Source: Flavobacterium ichthyis (GTDB lineage: Bacteria > Bacteroidota > Bacteroidia > Flavobacteriales > Flavobacteriaceae). From it: a stretch of 64,000 nt of DNA. Positions 35,721-46,181 of this stretch are shown here, in pieces; position 1 is the first letter of the stretch; each line of letters opens with the position of its first letter. The translations under genes were made by a program, and so were the position numbers. The notes beneath the pieces were generated by a model that made no database searches, was not told the origin of the DNA, and saw only the letters and a list, made by a program, of their open reading frames with translations. Location of the stretch: NCBI RefSeq assembly GCF_009915155.1, contig NZ_JAABLM010000004.1, positions 160,705-224,704 on the forward strand, written 5' to 3'.

Positions 35721-36452
35721 ATGAGAAAAATATTAATCTTTCCGTTTATTTTGCTGTTCTTTTTGATGGGTTGTTCTGCTGATAGTGATTCTAACTCCAG
35801 AATTGACGGAGTAGGAGGTTCATTAGCGATTTTTGCGTTAAGCGGAAATTATTTATACACGGTTGACGAATCGAAATTAAATGTCTTTTCATTGTTGAAC
35901 CAAAATGAACCTGTGAAAGTAAATGACATCCCGATTGGTTGGAATATTGAAACTTTGTTTGCCAATGGTGATAAATTATATATCGGTTCGAGAAATGGAA
36001 TGTTTATCTATTCTATTGCCAATCCGGAAAATCCCGTAAAATTATCAGAAGCACAACACTTTACAGCTTGTGATCCAGTGGTGGCAAACGACACCCATTC
36101 TTTTGTGACGCTACATTCTAATACTAATTGTGGCAATAATTTAAACGTGTTAATGGTTTACGAAACCACCGATGCTACTAACCCGCAACTAATTCATCAA
36201 CGTAACTTGGTGTCACCAAAAGGGCTGGGTTTGTATGACAATTATTTGTTTGTATGTGATGATGTGATTAAAATTTTCGATGTACGAAACCCGGAAAATC
36301 CCGTATTAGTAAAATCTTTAAATGTGCAAGCTTTTGACGTCATCATCACCGGAAATAATTTATTTACCATAGGCGAAAATGACTTGCAGCGTTTTAGCTT
36401 AAATCCTTCGGATGTAAATGATATTGAGCATTTGAGCCAAATAAATTTTTAG
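35721..36452 (+). CDS. LVIVD-repeat-like lipoprotein
   Basis: A 243-residue product from ATG 35721 (MRKILIF), with a lipobox ending MGCSA (Cys18); an in-frame ATG at 35697 overlaps the previous gene and lengthens the signal unusually. Repeats of the type NPENPVKLSEA and DVRNPENPVLVKSL suggest a beta-propeller of LVIVD repeats. It forms a pair with the preceding lipoprotein, which has similar repeat phrases, so the two probably arose by duplication. Role unknown. Confidence 0.82.
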   Translation: MRKILIFPFILLFFLMGCSADSDSNSRIDGVGGSLAIFALSGNYLYTVDESKLNVFSLLNQNEPVKVNDIPIGWNIETLFANGDKLYIGSRNGMFIYSIANPENPVKLSEAQHFTACDPVVANDTHSFVTLHSNTNCGNNLNVLMVYETTDATNPQLIHQRNLVSPKGLGLYDNYLFVCDDVIKIFDVRNPENPVLVKSLNVQAFDVIITGNNLFTIGENDLQRFSLNPSDVNDIEHLSQINF

Positions 36453-36487
36453 AAAAAGTGCCACTAATCTATGTCTTATTGATGATT

Positions 36488-37876
36488 TTAGGGAACTATT
36501 TCTCCATCTTTTATAATGGTTTTTTCTGAAACAAAATTATGGGCATTATCAAAAGGATTTTTAGACCATATAATTAAATGGGCTTTTTTGCCTATTTCTA
36601 AACTTCCTGTTTCATTTTCAATTCCAATTGCTTTTGCGCCGTTGTAACTTGCAATTTTGAAAATATCGGCAGTTTTAAAACCATATTTTGATAAAATGAT
36701 GAGTTCTGAAAGATTTACTTTTCCACCGTTTGGCATATCCGAACCTAAACGTATTTCAATTCCTGAATCGTGCATCTTTTTGACGTATTGCATCATTAAG
36801 TTAAAATTTTCCTGGCACCTTTTTCTTTGTTTCTCCGTAAGTGATGTGTCTTTTACTTGGGTAAAGAAGGTGGGTTCAAACTGTACAAAAAGGCGATGAA
36901 GCGTGGTGGAAAAAGTAGCGTTGTTTTGCCTCAGATTTTTAATAAACGCTTTCATTTCTTTGTGTTTATTTTCTTTAATAAAACGAAATTGTTCTAGGAA
37001 AAATTCAATGACTCTGCTTTCTGTGTTGAGTTCGCCAAAATTGGTTTTGAACTGGTTGTCGAGTCTTACCCAATCGTCGTCAGTTGTAATAACGCTGTTT
37101 GGAATTAATGCTAAATGTTCATAGTTTTTCAGTCCCTTCTCAAGGGTTTGAGGTATCGTCAAATATTCTGGGTTGAAATCACCGATATGGCCATAGGTTT
37201 TGATGCCTAAACTATCAGCAACTTTAATGATGCTCGAAAATTCGGGTTCCTTTAACCGATGATAAAGTTTAATGTGTTTAATTCCTAATTGGGAATATTC
37301 TACTATTTTTTGCGACGCCATTTCTGACGAAGTAACTTCGGTGTGACCTATATAAGGGGTTCTAGTATCTTTTGAAATTAAAGCCCCACCACAAACGATA
37401 AAGTCCACATTATTGGGAGAAGAATTATTTTGCCAAACTACTAATTCCTTAACCCAGTTTTCGGGTTGTCCCATTGTCATTACTGTCGTTGTACCGTAAG
37501 GCAAATATTCATCCGAAAGCTTTTTTCTTAAAATATTTAAACTGTCTACTGGTAATATTTTCGGAGCTTTTTCATAATCGCCAAAAACATCGGTTGGATG
37601 AATGTGTGGATCGATGAATGATGGCGTTACTAATTTTCCTTTCGCATCAATAATGGTTCTGGCTTGATGCTTTTTTTTGGAAGAAATCATTACAATTTTG
37701 CCTTTTGAAATCAATATTGATTTTTTTGAAGATACTTTGCCGGACTTTGTATTTAAAATTTTTGCATTTAAAATAACAAGGTCATAATTGTTTTCGCTTT
37801 GACCTTTTTCGATGGCATGAAATTGAGAAAATCCTGCAAAAGATAAAAATAAGAGCAGTAAGTAAAATTGTTTCAT
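36488..37876 (-). CDS. Exported amidohydrolase family protein
   Basis: A 462-residue protein with a signal peptide (about 1-17, FAGFSQ). It has the TIM-barrel metal motif HIH in IDPHIHPTD (about 92-94), later His residues (GHIGD, EHLALI), Asp in RLGSDMPNGG, and a C-terminal composite domain (GSLEIGKKAHLIIWSKNPF). It probably hydrolyses a C-N bond in a periplasmic substrate such as a dipeptide or cyclic amide. No substrate can be assigned. Confidence 0.88.
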   Translation of the reverse strand: MKQFYLLLLFLSFAGFSQFHAIEKGQSENNYDLVILNAKILNTKSGKVSSKKSILISKGKIVMISSKKKHQARTIIDAKGKLVTPSFIDPHIHPTDVFGDYEKAPKILPVDSLNILRKKLSDEYLPYGTTTVMTMGQPENWVKELVVWQNNSSPNNVDFIVCGGALISKDTRTPYIGHTEVTSSEMASQKIVEYSQLGIKHIKLYHRLKEPEFSSIIKVADSLGIKTYGHIGDFNPEYLTIPQTLEKGLKNYEHLALIPNSVITTDDDWVRLDNQFKTNFGELNTESRVIEFFLEQFRFIKENKHKEMKAFIKNLRQNNATFSTTLHRLFVQFEPTFFTQVKDTSLTEKQRKRCQENFNLMMQYVKKMHDSGIEIRLGSDMPNGGKVNLSELIILSKYGFKTADIFKIASYNGAKAIGIENETGSLEIGKKAHLIIWSKNPFDNAHNFVSEKTIIKDGEIVP

Positions 37877-38008
37877 GGTAACATTGATGAGATTTGCGGT
37901 GAGTTATTATTGCAATAAAAATTTGGCAAAAATGCCGATATACAACCTACCAAGCAAATAATTTATTTTAATCCTTCGATTTTTTATGCCAAAGCTCCCT
38001 TTTCTTAT

Positions 38009-38332
38009 TTACAATAACAATCTTTCCATTCGGCGAGACAAACATTCGCGATAACTTTTGGCCACCGAAATTTCATGTTCCCCAATCATGATGTGGTGAT
38101 CTTCGAGATAATCCACATTGGTTAAATTAATGATGAATGAATTGTGAACCCGCATAAACTCATCGGGAAGCCCATCTATAAGTTCTTTCAATGATTTGTA
38201 ATAAATGTACTTTTTCCTTTTTGTAAAAATTTCAACATAGTTCCCCAAACCTTTAATGACTAGAATTTCGTCAAAAAACAACTTGATTAACTTTCTGTCA
38301 GATTTTATAAAAGTATATTTTACAGTATTCAT
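38009..38332 (-). CDS. Stand-alone LytTR DNA-binding protein
   Basis: A 107-residue protein that is a LytTR domain without a receiver: FFDEILVIKGLGNYVEIFTKRKKYIYYKSLKEL, RVHNSFIINLTNVDYLEDHHI and SYRECLSRR. Such domains bind DNA, often to control envelope or exoprotein genes. Most LytTR proteins are longer and have an N-terminal receiver; this may be complete on its own or a remnant. ATG 38332 is the first clear start. Confidence 0.85.
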   Translation of the reverse strand: MNTVKYTFIKSDRKLIKLFFDEILVIKGLGNYVEIFTKRKKYIYYKSLKELIDGLPDEFMRVHNSFIINLTNVDYLEDHHIMIGEHEISVAKSYRECLSRRMERLLL

Positions 38333-38382
38333 AATGCCGATGTGAAATTCTAATAGACTACATTAGGAAGATTTTGTTACAA

Positions 38383-38712
38383 TTATACTCCTTTCAAATT
38401 TAAATTGAAGCATTGTTCATTAGCGAGTGTATCTTTCGGAAGGATAAGAATAGGATTTTTTATTACAAAAAGTTTGTCGTGTTCGTCTTTCATATTCATA
38501 GATATGATAACTTTAAAAAGTTTTTCGCTGGATTTTACAATTCCGTTTCTTGTAAATTGATAATACCTTCCGCAATATTGGTATCGCGGAAAACCCGTAC
38601 GCAAAGAATGGCTTGAATCGTAAACTGATACAATGCTAACAAAATCTGAAACTGCGTTAGTCAAATATATTAAAAATTGGAATAGTTTGATTATTGCGAG
38701 TCGAGAGATCAT
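38383..38712 (-). other. Possible gene remnant
   Basis: An open frame on the minus strand whose C-terminal part (LFKVIISMNMKDEHDKLFVIKNPILILPKD) reads like real protein, while the N-terminal part does not. No Shine-Dalgarno-like or promoter element is visible. I take it as a decayed gene fragment or a marginal small gene upstream of the LytTR gene. I do not recognise it. Confidence 0.3.
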
Positions 38713-38974
38713 CGTAGAGCTCGGGCAAAAAAAAATTCTAATCAGGAAATTGCTTCGCCTGTTCGCTAATTGTTCAAATCCAAATTCAAAAAAAAATAAT
38801 TCGAGAATTCGTGGCGAAAACGTATCAACATCAACAACATCAAAATCAAAAAAATCTTTGATCTGTGGCGAATAAAAAATTCCAATATCTAAATTCCAAG
38901 GAGAAATTAATTTGAGAATTCGTGGCTAACAGCAAATTCAAAAAACATAAAATTCAAAAAAATTATGTAAACTA
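38713..38974. other. Non-coding, repeat-like stretch
   Basis: The 260 bases before the mutase stop contain three related phrases: GAATTCGTGGC (near 38810 and 38918) and ATCTGTGGCGAAT (near 38860). They are AT-rich with no gene and no clear structure. A similar GAATTCGTGG is part of a hairpin at 63546. Confidence 0.5.
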
Positions 38975-41116
38975 CTATTCCTGCAATAAAATATCTAAAA
39001 TGGTAATCGCGGCATCGCTGATTTTGGTTCCGGGACCAAATACGGCAACAGCTCCAGCATCAAATAAATATTGGTAATCTTGTGCGGGAATGACGCCTCC
39101 AACGATGACCATAATGTCTTCACGCCCGTATTTTTTGAGTTCGTCAATGACTTGCGGCACCAAAGTTTTGTGGCCTGCCGCCAAAGACGAAACGCCTAAA
39201 ATATGCACGTCGTTTTCCACGGCTTGTTTGGCAGCTTCGGCGGGAGTTTGAAATAACGGGCCAATGTCCACGTCAAAACCAACATCGGCATAACCGGTTG
39301 CTACCACTTTTGCGCCACGGTCATGACCGTCTTGTCCCATTTTTGCAATCATAATCCGCGGTCGTCTTCCTTCAACCGCCGCAAATTCGTCGGCTTTTTT
39401 CTTGGCCGTTGCAAAACTTTCATCGTTTTTAATTTCTTTGCTATACACGCCACTAAATGATTTAATTTGTGCTTTGTAACGTCCGAAAACCGCTTCGAGT
39501 GCATCGCTGATTTCTCCCAAAGTAGCGCGTTCGCGAGCGGCATTTACGGCTAATGCTAATAAATTTCCTTCGCCGGATTTTGCAGCTTCGGTTAATTGTT
39601 GTAATAAATTTTGAACTTCAGATTCGTTTCTTGACGCTCTAATTTTTTCCAAACGCTCGATTTGTGCTTTTCGAACCATTTGGTTATCAACGTCTAAAAT
39701 ATGCAGAGGGTCTTCCTTTTTTAATCGGTATTTGTTGACACCAACAATCACATCTTGCCCAGAATCAATTCGTGCTTGTTTTCTGGCAGCAGCTTCTTCA
39801 ATTCGAAGTTTCGGAATTCCGGCTTCAATGGCTTTGGTCATGCCGCCTAATTCTTCCACTTCTTCGATTAATTTCCAGGCTTTATCGGCAATTTCGGCGG
39901 TTAATTTTTCTACGTAAAAACTTCCAGCCCAAGGATCAACAGTTTTGGTAATTTTGGTTTCTTCCTGAAGGAAAATTTGTGTATTTCTCGCAATTCTTGC
40001 CGAAAAATCCGTTGGCAATGCAATGGCTTCGTCTAAAGCATTGGTATGCAAAGATTGGGTTCCGCCGAAAGCTGCAGCACTGGCTTCGATTACGGTTCGT
40101 GCCACGTTGTTAAAGGGATCTTGCTCGGTTAAACTCCAACCCGAAGTTTGGCAATGGGTTCGTAATGCTAAAGATTTTTCGTCTTGCGGATTGAATTGCT
40201 TCAGTAATTTTGCCCAAAGCATTCTTCCGGCTCGCATTTTGGCAATTTCCATAAAATGATTCATACCAATCGCCCAAAAAAACGAAAGGCGAGGGGCAAA
40301 CTCATCAATTTTCATTCCGGCGGCAAGTCCGGTTCTAATGTATTCCAAACCATCGGCTAAAGTGTAAGCCAACTCAATATCTGCGGTAGCTCCAGCTTCT
40401 TGCATGTGATAACCGGAAATGGAAATAGAGTTGAACTTCGGCATTTTTTTGCTGGTAAATTCAAAGATATCAGCAATGATTTTCATTGATGGCGATGGCG
40501 GATAAATGTAGGTGTTTCGCACCATAAACTCTTTCAAGATGTCATTTTGGATGGTTCCGGAAAGTTTTTCGGGAGCAACACCTTGTTCTTCAGCAGCTAC
40601 AATATAAAAGGCCATAATCGGTAAAACAGCACCATTCATGGTCATGGAAACTGACATTTCATCCAGCGGAATTTGGTCGAAAAGAATTTTCATATCTTCC
40701 ACCGAATCAATGGCAACACCAGCTTTACCAACATCTCCCACAACACGTTCATGGTCTGAATCATAACCGCGATGCGTGGGCAAATCAAATGCTATGGAAA
40801 GTCCTTTTTGTCCAGCAGCTAAATTTCTTCGGTAAAATGCATTACTTTCTTCAGCGGTAGAAAATCCGGCATATTGACGAATCGTCCACGGGCGACGAAC
40901 GTACATCGTGGCATAAGGTCCGCGAAGATTTGGTGCAAAACCAGCTCCAAAATCTAAATGTTCTAAACCGTCTAAATCTTTTTCGGAATACGTTTTTTTT
41001 ACGTCAATGCCTTCTGCTGTTGGGAACTTTTCTAAATTTCCAATTTGAGATGGACGACTTTCTACTTTCGACTTCTGACTTTCAGCTAAATGAATATGCT
41101 GGAGATTTTTTCTCAT
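38975..41116 (-). CDS. scpA: Methylmalonyl-CoA mutase, large subunit type
   Basis: A 713-residue enzyme from ATG 41116; a further upstream TTG (41224) lies inside the neighbouring gene. It interconverts succinyl-CoA and methylmalonyl-CoA with adenosylcobalamin. The barrel has [20 protein letters not shown] and [13 protein letters not shown]; the C-terminal cobalamin domain has [11 protein letters not shown] with the base-off ligand His598 and a [13 protein letters not shown] segment. No small subunit gene (mutA) lies beside it in the window. Confidence 0.95.
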   Translation of the reverse strand: MRKNLQHIHLAESQKSKVESRPSQIGNLEKFPTAEGIDVKKTYSEKDLDGLEHLDFGAGFAPNLRGPYATMYVRRPWTIRQYAGFSTAEESNAFYRRNLAAGQKGLSIAFDLPTHRGYDSDHERVVGDVGKAGVAIDSVEDMKILFDQIPLDEMSVSMTMNGAVLPIMAFYIVAAEEQGVAPEKLSGTIQNDILKEFMVRNTYIYPPSPSMKIIADIFEFTSKKMPKFNSISISGYHMQEAGATADIELAYTLADGLEYIRTGLAAGMKIDEFAPRLSFFWAIGMNHFMEIAKMRAGRMLWAKLLKQFNPQDEKSLALRTHCQTSGWSLTEQDPFNNVARTVIEASAAAFGGTQSLHTNALDEAIALPTDFSARIARNTQIFLQEETKITKTVDPWAGSFYVEKLTAEIADKAWKLIEEVEELGGMTKAIEAGIPKLRIEEAAARKQARIDSGQDVIVGVNKYRLKKEDPLHILDVDNQMVRKAQIERLEKIRASRNESEVQNLLQQLTEAAKSGEGNLLALAVNAARERATLGEISDALEAVFGRYKAQIKSFSGVYSKEIKNDESFATAKKKADEFAAVEGRRPRIMIAKMGQDGHDRGAKVVATGYADVGFDVDIGPLFQTPAEAAKQAVENDVHILGVSSLAAGHKTLVPQVIDELKKYGREDIMVIVGGVIPAQDYQYLFDAGAVAVFGPGTKISDAAITILDILLQE

Positions 41117-41171
41117 AATCAACTCTTTTTTGGCTTCAAAAATGGGGTGAGTTTTGCTTTTTTCTTCGAAA

Positions 41172-41399
41172 TTAATTTTCGTATCGTTCGATTTCGCGGT
41201 CGTAAAAATTATTGGCTTCTTCAATTAAATCTTCCATAATTTGATTGAGTTCTGCTTCGTCTAAATCTTCGGCGTCCTCCAAAAATTCCACTTCATCATC
41301 TTTTAAATTGATGATAAATCGAGGATAATCCATGTGGATGATGAAAATATCATCCGGAAAATCGGTATTGTCGCCTAATAAAAATTTTGGTAATTCCAT
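41172..41399 (-). CDS. Small acidic conserved protein
   Basis: A 75-residue protein with many Asp/Glu residues ([33 protein letters not shown]). The frame has an ATG with no competitor on the other strand, and its position 55 bases upstream of the mutase suggests shared transcription. I recall similar small acidic proteins next to mutase genes in Flavobacteriia. Function unknown. Confidence 0.7.
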   Translation of the reverse strand: MELPKFLLGDNTDFPDDIFIIHMDYPRFIINLKDDEVEFLEDAEDLDEAELNQIMEDLIEEANNFYDREIERYEN

Positions 41400-41464
41400 T
41401 TGAATTATGAGTTATGGATTTATGAATTGTTGCTAAAGTAAGTTAATATACTACTCGCTTTTAA

Positions 41465-42841
41465 CTATTCACTTTCAATTATTAATTTTTTCGTGAGATA
41501 ATTAAAGCGAATATACAAAAATATGGCGGCAACTGTCAAGCCTGCCAAAAGTCCGATCCAAATTCCGGTGGCTTGAAGCGAAGTATATTTTCCTAAATAA
41601 AAAGAAATGGGAAAACCCACAATCCAATATGCTGCAAAGGTGATGTACATTGGGATTTTTACATCTTGCAATCCTCTCAAAGCCCCTAAAACTGCTACTT
41701 GGATTCCATCTGAAATTTGGAAAATTGCGGCAACCAAAAGTAATTTTGCCGCAATTTTTATTACTTCTAAATTGTCTGCTGCTAATTCGGGGTTGTTCAT
41801 ATTCAGGAAGAAATGCGGTAAATATTGGTGAAAAATTACAAAGGCAATTCCGAAAATCGTTTCGATAATGATGACCAATAAAAAAATCGATCTGGCTACG
41901 ACTAATAATTTGTTAAAATCCCGTAAACCCTTTTGATTACTCACACGAATCATTGCGGTAACGCTTAATCCCATGGCAAACATAAACGTTGCCGATGCTA
42001 AACTTAGTGCAATTTGGTTTGCCGCCTGACTGGTTTTTCCCAACGAACCCGAAAGCCAAATCGCTGCCGTGAAAAGTGCGACTTCAAAAAACATTTGTAA
42101 AGCCGAAGGTAATCCCAAAGCAATTATTTTTTTGGAAGTGGCTTTCTCCAGATTTTTAAAACTAAATCCTTCAAAATATTGTTTTAATTTTTCTTTGCGG
42201 GATAAGATGACGTGCATGAAAACTACCATCATAATGCGCGAAATAACGGTTCCTACTGCAGCTCCAATAATACCTAATTTCGGGAAAATCCAAATGCCGT
42301 AAATGAGTAAATAATTTAAAATCACGTGAACCACATTGGCCATGATAATCGCGTACATCGAGTATTTTGTCATCGAAAGTCCGTCGGCAAATTGCTTGTA
42401 ACCTTGATACGCTACAACGGGAATCATCGAAAATCCAACCCAATCAATATAAGGTTTTGCCAACACAATCACTTCTTCGGGTTGTCCCATGAAATACATA
42501 AGCGGTTTGGCAGCAACGATTATGGAAAACAACATAAGCCCTAAAATCGTGCATAAAAATAGCCCGTGATGAAATGTTTTTTTTATATTTTCAGAATTTC
42601 CTTCAGAATCGCTTTGTGCAATAATTGGCGTCAATGCGGTAGAAAATCCAATTCCTAAAGAAATGGCGACAAACATAAAACTGTTGCCCAAAGAAACTGC
42701 CGCTAATTCTGCCGAACCTAATTTTCCGACCATCACATTATCCACAATTCCAATTAAAGTATGACCCAACATTCCCAAGATAATTGGGTATGCGAGTTGA
42801 AGATTGTATCGAAATTCTCGGGTATAAATATGCAGATTCAC
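41465..42841 (-). CDS. MATE family efflux transporter
   Basis: A 458-residue inner-membrane antiporter with about 12 helices in two halves. Motifs include LGMLGHTLIGIVDNVMVGKLGSAELAAVSLGNS near the N-terminus and SQAANQIALSLASATFMFAMGLSVTA in the second half. It probably expels cationic drugs or other compounds with Na+ or H+ exchange. Single gene with a non-coding gap of 222 bases before the next gene. Confidence 0.92.
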   Translation of the reverse strand: MNLHIYTREFRYNLQLAYPIILGMLGHTLIGIVDNVMVGKLGSAELAAVSLGNSFMFVAISLGIGFSTALTPIIAQSDSEGNSENIKKTFHHGLFLCTILGLMLFSIIVAAKPLMYFMGQPEEVIVLAKPYIDWVGFSMIPVVAYQGYKQFADGLSMTKYSMYAIIMANVVHVILNYLLIYGIWIFPKLGIIGAAVGTVISRIMMVVFMHVILSRKEKLKQYFEGFSFKNLEKATSKKIIALGLPSALQMFFEVALFTAAIWLSGSLGKTSQAANQIALSLASATFMFAMGLSVTAMIRVSNQKGLRDFNKLLVVARSIFLLVIIIETIFGIAFVIFHQYLPHFFLNMNNPELAADNLEVIKIAAKLLLVAAIFQISDGIQVAVLGALRGLQDVKIPMYITFAAYWIVGFPISFYLGKYTSLQATGIWIGLLAGLTVAAIFLYIRFNYLTKKLIIESE

Positions 42842-43063
42842 GGTAAAAATTTTCCGGCAAAGATAATTTCAAAAGTCAGTTTCGGAGCAGTTTTTGCTTA
42901 AAATGTTTTGCCTCATATCTAAAACTTTATACAATTTTTTTGCAACGTTATAGAATCACCATTTTTTGTGTTAATTTTTAACAATACTTTAAAAATTAAG
43001 CAGTAAAACGGATGTTTTTTTAGTGTTAATTTTACACCAACTAACCATTTTAATCTTTTTATT

Positions 43064-43600
43064 ATGAAAAATTTAAAACAACTAACGAGTGCGTTTGCCG
43101 TTTGCTTCGCCTTGTTTACTACAAATGTTCAAGCGCAAGATGCACTTCCGGCTGATGTAACGGAAAATTATGATTCAGGATTTCGTTTGGGCTTCGGACT
43201 AAATACCGGATATGTTTTTGAAGATCCATATGGATTTGCACTTGGTGGAGATGTTCGTTTGCAGTATGATTTCAACCGAAGATATTCGGTAACCCTAACT
43301 ACAGGATTTACCAATATGTTTGTACCAGGTGACGATTTAGGATTTATTCCTGCCAAAGCTGGTTTCAAAGCCTTCGTTTGGGAAGATCGTTTCTACATTT
43401 TAGGAGAAGCTGGAGCGGCTTTTGCGGTAACCAATGATTATAACGAAACCAGTTTGTTGTTGGCTCCCGGAATTGGTTATGCCAATAAATATTTTGACGC
43501 CAGTATCCGTTATGAGCATTACAATAATTTCCCTACTGCTGACGGAAATGAAGGCGTGGGACAAATTGCTTTGCGCTTAGCATACGGTTTTAGACTATAA
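43064..43600 (+). CDS. Outer-membrane beta-barrel protein
   Basis: A 178-residue protein with a signal peptide (1-24, ending VQAQ). The mature part shows alternating hydrophobic strands (FRLGFGLNTGYVF, VRLQYDFNRRYSVTLTTGF, GQIALRLAYGFRL) and a C-terminal aromatic/Leu residue, as in small OmpA/OmpW-like barrels. It is a monocistronic gene closed by a terminator. Function unknown. Confidence 0.82.
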   Translation: MKNLKQLTSAFAVCFALFTTNVQAQDALPADVTENYDSGFRLGFGLNTGYVFEDPYGFALGGDVRLQYDFNRRYSVTLTTGFTNMFVPGDDLGFIPAKAGFKAFVWEDRFYILGEAGAAFAVTNDYNETSLLLAPGIGYANKYFDASIRYEHYNNFPTADGNEGVGQIALRLAYGFRL

Positions 43601-43622
43601 AATAAAAGTTAGTAGTGAACTT

Positions 43623-43659
43623 AAAAGCCCCGAAATTTTTTATGTTTCGGGGCTTTTTT
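43623..43659. terminator. Bidirectional intrinsic terminator
   Basis: AAAAGCCCCGAAA (43623-43635) pairs with TTTCGGGGCTTTT (43645-43657) across a 9-base AT loop; T-runs follow on both strands. It sits between the convergent barrel gene and PPK2 gene. Confidence 0.88.
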
Positions 43660-43660
43660 G

Positions 43661-44542
43661 TTATTTTTCGTTAGACAATTCCGTTCGGTAAAGGTTGATA
43701 TTTTCCTTCACTTTATCTTCTAATTCAGGAAATTTAATGTCTTGATATTTTGAGAGTTCGTTAAAAATAGTTTCTAGAAAAATAACTCGTGTCATCTTTT
43801 TATCATCAGCCGGAATCACAAACCAAGGCGCATTTTTGGTACTACTTTTATTGATGGCTTCCTCATAAAATTGCTGGTAATCATTCCAAAATCCGCGTTC
43901 TTTTAAATCTCCCGGCGAAAATTTCCAATTGTGTTTTTCCTTATCCAAACGGCGCAACAACCGCTGGCGTTGTTCTTCTTTGCTTAAATGCAGGAAAAAT
44001 TTCAATACAATAGTACCGTTTTGCGCCAAATGATTCTCAAAATTCACTATTTGCTCCAAACGCTTGCCATAAAAATCTTCCGGAATATCTTCAACTGAAT
44101 TAATTCCCGGTAAATTCTCGTTCAAAATATATTCTTTGTGAACCCGCGTCACCAGCACATTTTCATAATGCGTTCTATTAAAAACCGCAAATTTTCCTTT
44201 TTCCGGCAACGCAATATAATGTCGCCACAAAAAATCGTGTTCCAACTCCGTAGAATTAGGCGTTTTAAAACTATGCACCACAACACCTCTCGCGTTAAAT
44301 TCCTTAAAAACCTCCCGAATCAAACTGTCTTTCCCCGAAGTATCCATCCCTTGAATGCAAATCAAAACCGCATATTTATTATGAGCATACATCATATCTT
44401 GCAGTTCCGCCATCTTTTTCCGCGTTTCCTTAAAATGTTTTTTTTGCACCTCTTCGTCCATTTCCAAAGACGTTTTCGTAGGAATATCCTTTAATGAAAT
44501 AGGTTGCGTAACCTTAAATCTATCCGTGTCAAAATGTTTCAT
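43661..44542 (-). CDS. Polyphosphate kinase 2 family protein
   Basis: A 293-residue P-loop kinase that uses polyphosphate to phosphorylate nucleotides. Walker A is GMDTSGKDS (65-73), followed by FKTPNSTELEHDFLWRHY and a lid/Walker B region, AVFNRTHYENVLVTRVH. The late NWKFSPGDLKERGFWNDY is a family hallmark. The RTHYE (not RSWYN) pattern places it in the class I/TIGR03709 group, some of which work on mono- or diphosphates. Confidence 0.92.
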   Translation of the reverse strand: MKHFDTDRFKVTQPISLKDIPTKTSLEMDEEVQKKHFKETRKKMAELQDMMYAHNKYAVLICIQGMDTSGKDSLIREVFKEFNARGVVVHSFKTPNSTELEHDFLWRHYIALPEKGKFAVFNRTHYENVLVTRVHKEYILNENLPGINSVEDIPEDFYGKRLEQIVNFENHLAQNGTIVLKFFLHLSKEEQRQRLLRRLDKEKHNWKFSPGDLKERGFWNDYQQFYEEAINKSSTKNAPWFVIPADDKKMTRVIFLETIFNELSKYQDIKFPELEDKVKENINLYRTELSNEK

Positions 44543-44597
44543 AGTCCATAATTTAACGCTAAATATAAATAATTATCTTTATACAATTTTGATTTGG

Positions 44598-44705
44598 GCA
44601 GCATTTCCCGTTTCCGCTACAATCTTTTTGTTAATTGCTCCGGATTTGAATCCGGGCAATCTATAAAAAGGATTTCCACTGCTCCCGAAATTTCGGGACG
44701 GGGCT
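44598..44705 (-). repeat. Dispersed AGCCCC-type stem-loop element, copy 1
   Basis: Read on the minus strand it begins AGCCCCGTCCCG, passes GTGGAAATCCTTTT, has a central hairpin (CCCGGATTCAAATCCGG), then AAGATTGTAGCGGAAACGGG. The same order of blocks appears at 51231 and 56474. It lies in the divergent gap between the PPK2 and 44741 genes. Confidence 0.6.
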
Positions 44706-44740
44706 GCAAACCCTGCTAAATTTCACCAATGGTAAACAAC

Positions 44741-45577
44741 ATGAAAAAATTAAAATTAGAACTATTCCTCAAAATCATCGGTATCGGTTCGGCTTCAGGA
44801 TTAATTTTCAAAGACAATCATTTATTCATCATTTCCGATAATGCTTCAGTTTTATACCAACACTATCTCGATGAAAATCAATTACAGCAACATTCCGTAA
44901 TCGAAATCCCAAATGCACCAACCGAAAATATTCCTAAAAAAATTAAACCCGATTTTGAAGCCATCACCACTAACGGAACTGACTATTTTCTCTTTGGTTC
45001 TGGAAGTACCCAAAACCGCAAAAAGCTAATCGCGTTTCAACCCAATACTAAAAAAAACACCGAAACCGATTTGACTTTGCTCTACGAAGCCATGCAAAAT
45101 TTCGCCGAAATCAATCCCGAAAACTTCAACATCGAAGGCGTTATTTATACCGAAAAATGTTGGTATTTCTTCAATCGTGGCAATGGAGACAAGTCACAAA
45201 ACGGCATTTTTATCGTTACCGGAAACCTTACAGACGAATTTTCGATCGTTTACAATAAAATAAAATTACCGAAAATCAACAAAATCCCAAGCAGTTTCAC
45301 CGATGCGGTTTGGCACAACAATACCATTTATTTTCTCGCTGCTGCGGAAAATACTTCGTCCACTTACCACGATGGAGAAGTTGCCGGAACCTTAATTGGC
45401 GCCATCAACCCCGAAAAAATGAAGGTTATTTTTACCAGAAAAATTTCCGACAAAAATAAATTTGAAGGCTTGAGTTTCTTCCGCGAAAGCGAAAATAAAA
45501 TAGAATTTTTGCTTTGCGAAGACAATGACAGCGAGGTACTTTCCACAGAAATTTTTAAGTTGACTTTGCCCAAATAA
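44741..45577 (+). CDS. Hypothetical beta-propeller-like protein
   Basis: A 278-residue protein from ATG 44741 (MKKLKLELF); an ATG four codons upstream also fits. Phrases like GIGSASGLIFKDNHLFIISDN, DYFLFGSGSTQNRKKL, and KFEGLSFFRESENKIEFLLCEDND suggest a beta-propeller with a conserved Glu-Gly motif. There is no signal peptide. It may belong to DUF6929, from memory. It leads into the ECF sigma gene 64 bases on; no function is known. Confidence 0.72.
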   Translation: MKKLKLELFLKIIGIGSASGLIFKDNHLFIISDNASVLYQHYLDENQLQQHSVIEIPNAPTENIPKKIKPDFEAITTNGTDYFLFGSGSTQNRKKLIAFQPNTKKNTETDLTLLYEAMQNFAEINPENFNIEGVIYTEKCWYFFNRGNGDKSQNGIFIVTGNLTDEFSIVYNKIKLPKINKIPSSFTDAVWHNNTIYFLAAAENTSSTYHDGEVAGTLIGAINPEKMKVIFTRKISDKNKFEGLSFFRESENKIEFLLCEDNDSEVLSTEIFKLTLPK

Positions 45578-45641
45578 AATTTTTTCAACCTCGTCCCAAC
45601 CTTTTCCTCAAAAAAATGCTCTATATAAAAAAAGCAACATC

Positions 45642-46181
45642 GTGATAGACGAAAAATTAATAATTGCCTGCCGGAAAATGCAACGCGACGCTCAGAAAAA
45701 AGTGTATCAACTTCTCGCGCCACCGTTGTACAACACTTGCAAACGCTACCTCAAAAACGAAGAAGAAATTGAGGAAGCTCTTGCCGATGTTTTTTACATT
45801 ATTTTCACCAAAATCGACCAACTCAAAGAAAATCATGCATTTTATTCTTGGAGTAAAAAAATTGCGGTAAACCAATGTTTGCTGGTGTTAAAGAAAAAAT
45901 TAAACTTCAATATGTACCTCGAAGAAGCCCCACAAAGTTGGCAACCTGTCGCAATAGAAGACACAAATTTAGAAGAAGAAGATTTGCTCAATTTGCTCAA
46001 TTTTATCCCGGAAGGCTGCCGAACGGTTTTTAACTTGTTTGCCATTGAAGGATTTGCCCACAAAGAAATTGCACAAATGCTCAATATTTCCGAAGGAACT
46101 TCGAAATCACAGTTGAATGTTGCCAAATCAAAACTGAAAGTTTTAGTGGAAGATTTGTATTACCAAAAAAGAAAAATGTAA
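45642..46181 (+). CDS. ECF-type RNA polymerase sigma factor
   Basis: A 179-residue sigma-70 family protein. Region 2: EEIEEALADVFYIIFTKIDQL with FYSWSKKIAVNQCLLVLKKK; region 4: EGFAHKEIAQMLNISEGTSKSQLN, a helix-turn-helix. Its stop overlaps the ATG of the next gene (TAATG), so it is coupled to a membrane protein that probably acts as its anti-sigma partner. Confidence 0.92.
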   Translation: MIDEKLIIACRKMQRDAQKKVYQLLAPPLYNTCKRYLKNEEEIEEALADVFYIIFTKIDQLKENHAFYSWSKKIAVNQCLLVLKKKLNFNMYLEEAPQSWQPVAIEDTNLEEEDLLNLLNFIPEGCRTVFNLFAIEGFAHKEIAQMLNISEGTSKSQLNVAKSKLKVLVEDLYYQKRKM

